Below, one piece after another: positions 58,195 to 64,000 of a stretch of 64,000 nucleotides of DNA. This stretch comes from Micropterus salmoides (Eukaryota; Chordata; Actinopteri; Centrarchiformes; Centrarchidae). The first letter of the stretch is position 1. Each line of letters opens with the position of its first letter. The position numbers were made by a program, and so were the translations under genes. The DNA is taken from assembly GCF_014851395.1 (NCBI RefSeq), contig NW_024041150.1, positions 43,399,437 to 43,463,436 of the forward strand. Reading direction: 5' to 3'. The notes under the pieces were generated by a model that made no database searches, was not told the origin of the DNA, and was given only the letters and a program-made list of their open reading frames with translations.

Positions 58195-59251
58195 TAAGAA
58201 GCACAATCTATATACTCATATCTGTGTTAACTATTTTGTGTGTGTCGAATATTACAATATAAGTTCACTGTATAGTGTAGTGTACAGTGTTGGTTTTGTT
58301 TATTTGTGATTAAATGTCTGTTTTTCCTTAAGCACAGTGCCATGGGTGTGGCTGTAGTCTTATATTGAAAGGAGTTTTTCCCTGCAGACAGAAGAGTGTA
58401 GCTTCAAAAGTTAGTGCTGAAAAAGATTAAGATTAATTTCCTGTATTAGAAAACTAGGTTTTTTAACTGTTGTTTTGTGGAGTTTGGGTGTGATTGGTAT
58501 TTCCCCTTTATGTAAAAGAAACGTATGTAAAAAAAAAACTGGTGACGTGTGTGTGTGTGTACTTAAATTGTGCCTGATTACAGTTTTTTTCAGTCGCTAA
58601 CAAGCGCTTACCCATACTTCAGATACTTTTTCTAAACTCTTAACACAGAGTCACACCTACAAAACACAATTGGCCAAATGGATAATTTTCTTCTCAAAAA
58701 CACATTTTGTTAAATATATACTAACTCTTCATTTCAAAATATAACACATTTTTCTCTGCACACACTATCTTTACCAAAACACTGGAAATCTGACTCAAAA
58801 TGAAATTATTCTGTCAAAGAATTCCACTTGTTTTCACTTCACAAAGTACATGCAGTCAATCAAAGTACTCAAATCAAAATACTGGCTATTGTTGACATTA
58901 CAAAAATTACATAGACTTTTATGTTTCAGTTTTACAGGTATTTGCATGCAAAACATGCAATCCACCGTTTTTACACTAAATTTCTTGGTTGGTAACTGTA
59001 TGTCCACAGTAATGTTCACATTCAAAAGCATTCCAGTAAAAAGCAAATCCGTTTTTTTTTTCCTTTACTGTTTATTACAGGAGGTACAGTAGAAACACGG
59101 TATGATAGAACAGAAAAAGTTTTACAGTATTTCTTACAGTGAACAAAATATCCGTGAAACACACAAGACCATTCTGAACAAAAAAACAACAGCAAAAAGT
59201 CCAGATAAAAATTGGGGGAACTAAAAAAAAAAAAGCACAACATTGCTGTAT

Positions 59252-60605
59252 CTAATCTCTGCGATCTTCAGGGTTAGGCCACATGTTTTCGTCAACATCA
59301 CATCTGATATTATCCAAGGCGATGCACCTGGGATAAAACCGCTTGGTATGTCGGATCCACCCTTGACAATCCTGAACTGTGATGTCCCTGCAGCCAGCAT
59401 CCATGGCTTCAAGGAGGGACATCTGGTCATGTGGCTGATGGTCATAAACCTTCCACCTCCATGCTGAAAAGAACTCCTCTATGGGGTTGAGGAAAGGTGA
59501 ATAGGGTGGAAGGAAGAGACTTACCAGTCTTGGGTGAACTTCAAACCATGTTGTTATTGCTTGAGCATGATGGAAAGCCACATTGTCCCAGGTCATTACA
59601 AAGGTCCTCATGTTTTCACCCTCCCGATCCTGCTCTGGAACCAGGCGCTGGTGGAGATCATTGAGAAAGGCAAGGATGCGCTCAGTATTATAGGGTCCAA
59701 CCTGACATCTGAGAAGGAATAATCCTGCATTTGCAATTGCTGCACACATGGTAATGTTTGCCCCTCTCTGTCCTGGCACATCAACTGTGGCCCTTTTTCC
59801 AATTACATTTCGTCCACGTCGACGCCTTTTGGCCAGATTGAATCCTGCCTCATCTATGTAAATGAATTCATGAGGGGCCTGGTTTGCCTCCAATTCCAAA
59901 ACTCTCTGAAACAAAGTTTATGTAAATCATGTCATTACTGTAATCCATACTGTACTGTAACCTATTACTGTGTAGGTTACCTACTTGCAAAGTGCAAAGC
60001 TTATAGAACTGGACATTGAATTGAATATACACTATACCTGGACATACTGTCGTCGTAGCTCCTTGACTCTCTCACTGTTCCTCTCAAAGGGAACAGTGTA
60101 GAGCTGCTTCATCCGCACTCTGTGTTTGGACAATGTCCGCGTAATGGTTGTGAGGCTGATGCTATCGATGTTCTCATCTCATGGTCCTCCACAATTCTAG
60201 TCTGAATTTCACGCAATTTTATTGCATTGTTTGCAACAACTATTTCTACAATGGCAAGCTCTTGATCATTATTGAGGAGCTTTCCTCTTCCCCCAGAGGG
60301 TGGAAGACGTTGCATTCTTTAGAGGGACAAAAAAATTAAACATATGCATTACTGTATGACCTTATTGACATGTCAAGTGAGAATAGAAACAATCCATGTA
60401 AAATGCAATACTTACCTGTTGGTTTGTTGAAAGATGCGTATAATGGAAGCAACCGTTGACCGCCTCAAATTGGGCTGCACTCTTCACCAGCCTCTCTTAG
60501 TGAAAGACCGTGGTTGATTACATGGTCAATGATAGTGGCACGAATTTCTTCACTGACTACTGTTCTTGGAGCCCTTGGAATGCAACCACCACACATTCTT
60601 ACACC
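59252..60605 (-). pseudogene. IS630/Tc1-like transposase pseudogene, two introns
   Basis: From the 5' side: a helix-turn-helix-like exon (RTVVSEEIRATIIDHVINHG, LSLREAG) is followed by intron 60317-60415 (GTAAGT..AAAG). The next exon has PPSGGRGKLLNNDQELAIVE and ends at 60038. Then come intron 59906-60037 (GTATAG..TTTCAG) and a catalytic exon to 59252. Catalytic motifs are IYIDEAGFNL, MTWDNVAFHH and YSPFLNPIEEFFSAWRW, with 35 residues between the second Asp and the first Glu of NPIEE. Frame changes occur at about 60480 and 60170. The fold belongs to the IS630/Tc1/mariner superfamily; the NPIEEFFSAWR box is closer to IS630 than to classical Tc1. Confidence 0.75.
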
Positions 60606-60609
60606 TCTA

Positions 60610-61525
60610 CCTTGGGCCTGCTCCTCTCCCTGCTCCTGCTCCTCTCCCTGCTCCTGCTCCACTCCCTGGTCCTGCTCCTCTCACTGCTCCTGCTCCTCTC
60701 CCTGCTCCTGCTCCTCTCACTGGTCCTGCTCCTCTCCCTGGTCCTGCTCCTCTCCCTGGTCCTGCTCCTCTCACTGGTCCTGCTCCTCTCCCTGCTCCTG
60801 CTCCTCTCCCTGGTCCTGCTCCTCTCCCTGGTCCTGCTCCTCTCACTGCTCCTGCTCCTCTCCCTGGCCCTGCTTCTCTCACTGCTCCTGCTCCTCTCAC
60901 TGCTCCTGCTCCTCTCCCTGGCCCTGCTCCTCTCCCTGGTCCTGCTCCTCTCCCTGGTCCTGCTCCTCTCACTGGTCCTGCTCCTCTCCCTGCTCCTGCT
61001 CCTCTCCCTGGCCCTGCTCCTCTCCCTGGCCCTGCTCCTCTCACTGGTCCTGCTCCTCTCACTGGTCCTGCATCTCTCACTGCTCCTGCTCCTCTCCCTG
61101 GCCCTGCTCCTCTCACTGGTCCTGCATCTCTCCCTGGTCCTGCATCTCTCACTGCTCCTGCTCCTCTCCCTGGCCCTGCTCCTCTCACTGGTCCTGCATC
61201 TCTCCCTGGCCCTGCTCCTCTCACTGGTCCTGCTCCTCTCCCTGGTCCTGCATCTCTCACTGCTCCTGCTCCTCTCACTGCTCCTGCTCCTCTCACTGGT
61301 CCTGCTCCTCTCACTGGTCCTGCTCCTCTCACTGGTCCTGCTCCTCTCCCTGGTCCTGCATCTCTCACTGCTCCTGCTCCTCTCACTGCTCCTGCTCCTC
61401 TCACTGGTCCTGCTCCTCTCCCTGGTCCTGCATCTCTCCCTGGTCCTGCTCCTCTCACTGGTCCTGCTCCTCTCACTGGGCCTGCTCCTCTCACTGGGCC
61501 TGCTCCTCTCACTGGGCCGCTTGCT
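60610..61525. repeat. 18-bp minisatellite, about 50 copies, in the transposase N-terminal region
   Basis: The plus-strand unit CTGGTCCTGCTCCTCTCC repeats at 18-bp register. Variation is restricted to a few positions: GT, CT or GC after CTG; CTC or CAT; and a final C or A. Because 18 is a multiple of three, several frames on both strands stay open for over 300 codons (LVLLLS, SERSRT or RGAGPV repeats). In the third minus-strand frame, the one joining the transposase HTH exon, A-type units create TGA stops. Confidence 0.92.
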
Positions 61526-62069
61526 CTTACTCTTCCTCGTCCAGACATTACAGTGTTTGTCTTTTTCTGTTTCTGTTTCCAAACACATCACTCCTCAAAG
61601 TCCTCCTTTTATATATGTGTCAATGTAATAGAAGAAAAAAACCCTGCCACTAAGCCAGACTGGAATCAGCTGTGGTTGGCCCAATTTACCCAACATAAAT
61701 CAGCTGTGTGTCAATTATTTAAATGTTTGTTTATTATCAGCCAAGATATATTGTTTTCGAACTGATATCATTGCAGAAACAGAGGTTTTTATACTGTATC
61801 TAAGGTTTGGAATATTGTTTTTGCTATTGTGGGATGGTGTGTGTTAACATTCGTAAATACTACAAAAATAATCCATAATTTTGTTGGGAGGTATAGCTTG
61901 TCTGTTAAGAAAATTTAAGCATTGTGGAAATGTGTTCACTGACTGCGTATTGTGTGAAAACGACATGAAATGTGTGAATGGTATGGCCACAAAAGGCCGA
62001 TGCTGTGCTAACTGTGTTTAGAGTTTTGAAAATGTGACAACTGATTGGACAAACGCTTGTTAGCGACTG

Positions 62070-63560
62070 TAAACTGCTAAAAAGTTACAGAAAAGGGTTG
62101 TGTTTGATGCTCAAGGCTGTTTATGTGGTGTACATTCTGTCTTCGGGGTTTTAGGGTTTTGGCTTCACTCCAAAGGGCGGTGCCTATAGGAAAATAAATC
62201 CATTTGAACATATTGCTTGACGTTACATAGGTGCTTGTTTAGGAATACAGGAGCGCATGAGGACTTGTAGAATGTGTTAAATTTGAGAGAAAATGTAAAT
62301 AATTTGTTTTCAATCTTTGCCTTGTCATGATTTTCGGTAGGGTAAGAATGTGTTATTAAGTAGAGGGAGGAAAGAGTTATCTAAGAGCAGAGCTAACAGA
62401 AGAGTGCAGATGTCAGCGATGGACTGTGGTCCGTTTACTGGCGCAGAAAATTAGAAGAGGGAGAAAGAAAAAAATAGTTTTGTAGCTCAGCACTAATGGC
62501 TAAAGTAGAGATTGCATCTTTGAAAACTATAGCCAATGTGTAGTTTATGTTCTGGAGGTTTAAGCGGTTTGTGCGTGAACTGATATTTTCAGTTCACGCA
62601 CATAGTAGTGATATAATGAGTGTATACAACAGGTATGACGTCGAATTCCTTTGCACAGATCCGTATCACTCCGCGACAAACAGGTTTGGAGTTATAATCT
62701 GAGTTTATAGGGGTCTCACGCTCCATTTACACTTGGCATTAAAATGCAATCTGATCGGTATTTTTCGGCAGAGATAAATAAATAAATAGATAATGAGAGA
62801 TAGTGAGAGAGAGAAATCATTGCTTATTACATGACGCCCCTTAAACGTGTACTATATAGCACTGTGTGAGGTTAGTCTAATTAACGTTACCTTACAATCA
62901 TTTTAAATAAGTTTAATATGAATATAAATGGTTTCCTTCTGGGTAAATACATGAATGCTGTGAACATCATAAAGATCTCCAAGTATCTTTTATCCACTTT
63001 AGAAATTCAGAATTCATACTGTGACGATTTGCTGATTAAAATCCTCCCTCCTTTAAAACAGCCTGATTCAACTGTTCGACAATATGTTTAGATTAGGAAA
63101 GGCCTCTTGATCTAGGAATTTGGTTTAGTTTACTTGATTGATATTTGGTATCAAGTGTCAATGTAGTTTATCATTAAAAAATGAAAGTTTGCACAAAGTT
63201 TACAAAGTGTTTCATGGTGCATTTGGAAAGTATTTTTACTAAACACAAAGTAGTTTATTTTGATAGATGGCGTCGCTGCTGTAGTTTCATGTATCTGTCC
63301 ATCCCTGTATGTACTGTATGAAGCTACATGTATTGATCAGAAATGTGAACAGTCCTGTATTTTGCATCTGTTTAAATTTGCTGACTTTGTATTAAATGAT
63401 CAGAGCTGTTGATGCTGATCTGAGCTGGAATCAAGAGCAGCTCAAACAAGACACCTGAGTTTCCAGACAGCTGACCAGGTATCAGGTTACATTTCAGCAT
63501 TTTGTTCTCAGAGAGTTCATCTCCAGATCATTTTTTTGAAAACAAGCTCTAGCTCACAGT
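62070..63560. other. Spacer with a hairpin and a hAT-like end, no gene seen
   Basis: No coding potential is seen. It contains the perfect hairpin at 62571-62601 and a hAT-type terminus at 62720-62765 (CCATTTACACTTGGCATTAA, then GCAATCTGATCGG). Beyond 62800 the sequence is AT-rich and unassigned. A LINE-like 3' end with CTTTATTGGTCCCCGTAGGG lies at 63588-63660. Confidence 0.4.
62571..62601. other. Perfect 13-bp inverted repeat with 5-nt loop
   Basis: GTGCGTGAACTGA (62571-62583) is followed by TATTT and its exact complement TCAGTTCACGCAC (62589-62601). It could be a DNA hairpin, part of a transposon end, or a structured RNA element. Nothing else identifies it. Confidence 0.8.
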
Positions 63561-63689
63561 CCAGTCTGACTTCTTACTTACTTTAACTTTATTGGTCCCC
63601 GTAGGGCAATTGGTTCTGCAGCAAGACATAGACACAGGACCGACATAGATACAAAACCAAAAAACATTAAATACCAAAATGTTACAGAG

Positions 63690-64000
63690 TCTGGTTATAT
63701 GGGGTTTTGTTCCTTGGCTGGGTTTCCCTCAACAATAGAGAAACAGAAATCATTAAGTCTGTTTCTTTAGATTTTTCAATAATTTATTTACATAAGAAAA
63801 AGGTACACAAATATGAAAATGAGAATTAATACAGATTACATAAGGTTATAATTAAGGAAAATAATAAAAATAATAGAAAATGCACTTGAGATCACTTTAG
63901 CGACCTCAAAGGAATCTTCTTCCAATATCCTAAAGATTAGAGCAGAAGTAATTATTCGACTCCAATTCCCCCGAAATGTCGCAATCAGTATTGGCAGTAA
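63690..64000 (-). repeat. Inverted, internally deleted partner of the LTR at 55876
   Basis: On the minus strand it matches 55908-55960 and then 56522-56750, skipping about 560 bp. It shares GCGACATTTCGGGG, AATCTTTAGGATATTGG, TTCTTATGTAAATAAATTA and AACCCAGCCAAGGAACAAAA. The left (5') end runs off the window. Confidence 0.65.

Larger units (their letters stand above)
58581..62069 (-). mobile_element. IS630/Tc1-related transposon with intron-bearing transposase
   Basis: Inverted ends (CAGTTTTTTTCAGTCGCTAA on the left; CAGTCGCTAACAAGCG inverted at the right) are flanked by TA at 58579-58580 and 62070-62071. The 3.49-kb element encodes, on the minus strand, a transposase running from an ATG at 61548 (MSGRGR) through an 18-bp-repeat region to 59252. 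It is probably inactive because of frameshifts and stop-bearing repeats. The catalytic segment is intact. Confidence 0.82.

Noticed and set aside
60510..61765. Overlapping open frames of 313-399 codons on both strands
   Set aside because: They arise because the 18-bp repeat unit is a multiple of three and few unit variants contain stops. Only the transposase context supports coding, and that frame is broken.
1..64000. CRISPR arrays, operons, riboswitches, phage or plasmid features
   Set aside because: None were seen. The intron-exon structure and repeats are those of a vertebrate nuclear genome.

Overview
The window is nuclear DNA from a teleost fish, most likely a percomorph. The genes are split by GT-AG introns, and the repeat content is typical of fish: L2 and Rex1 LINEs, Tc1/mariner elements, tRNA-derived SINEs with the usual fish 3' end, TTAA-flanked MITEs and Penelope-like fragments. 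There are no bacterial operons, CRISPR arrays or rRNA genes. The species cannot be named from the sequence alone.

The main content is a tandem cluster of three paralogous, minus-strand Fc-receptor-like genes: gene 1 at about 0.74-9.57 kb, gene 2 at 15.18-25.30 kb and gene 3 at 34.19-46.10 kb. I rebuilt the exons from splice sites and phases. Each gene has a 31-nt signal-peptide start exon, a 36-nt second signal exon, two Ig-domain exons (264 and 246 nt), a Ser/Pro-rich stalk plus transmembrane exon, and short tail exons, all joined at phase 1. Gene 2 looks intact (327 aa) and has three ITIM-like tyrosine motifs: ITYSDV, VSYGQI and VVYSSL. Gene 1 and gene 3 have each lost the membrane-proximal motif in a different way, and gene 1 also has a tail frameshift. 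A PU.1/ETS-like motif lies 60-75 bp upstream of all three start codons, which suggests myeloid or B-lineage expression.

A fourth gene, at 51.49-54.05 kb on the minus strand, encodes an apolipoprotein L family protein (four coding exons, about 480 aa).

Most of the rest is mobile DNA. It includes a degenerate L2 LINE of about 4.7 kb inside gene 3, an L2 copy interrupted by nested Rex1, hAT-like and MITE insertions (28.6-31.2 kb), a Tc1-like DD36E element with TA target duplications (35.53-36.73 kb), and two TTAA-flanked MITEs whose empty sites survive in paralogous genes. Further on are an LTR with an inverted partner (55.9-56.8 and 63.7-64.0 kb) and two related TA-flanked elements at 56.86-58.19 and 58.58-62.07 kb. 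The second of these carries an IS630/Tc1-like transposase pseudogene with two small introns and an 18-bp coding minisatellite of about 50 copies in its N-terminal region.

The biological theme is an immune-receptor array in which the ligand-side domain D1 and the signalling tails are diverging, while D2 stays nearly identical between copies. This points to gene conversion and changing signalling output.
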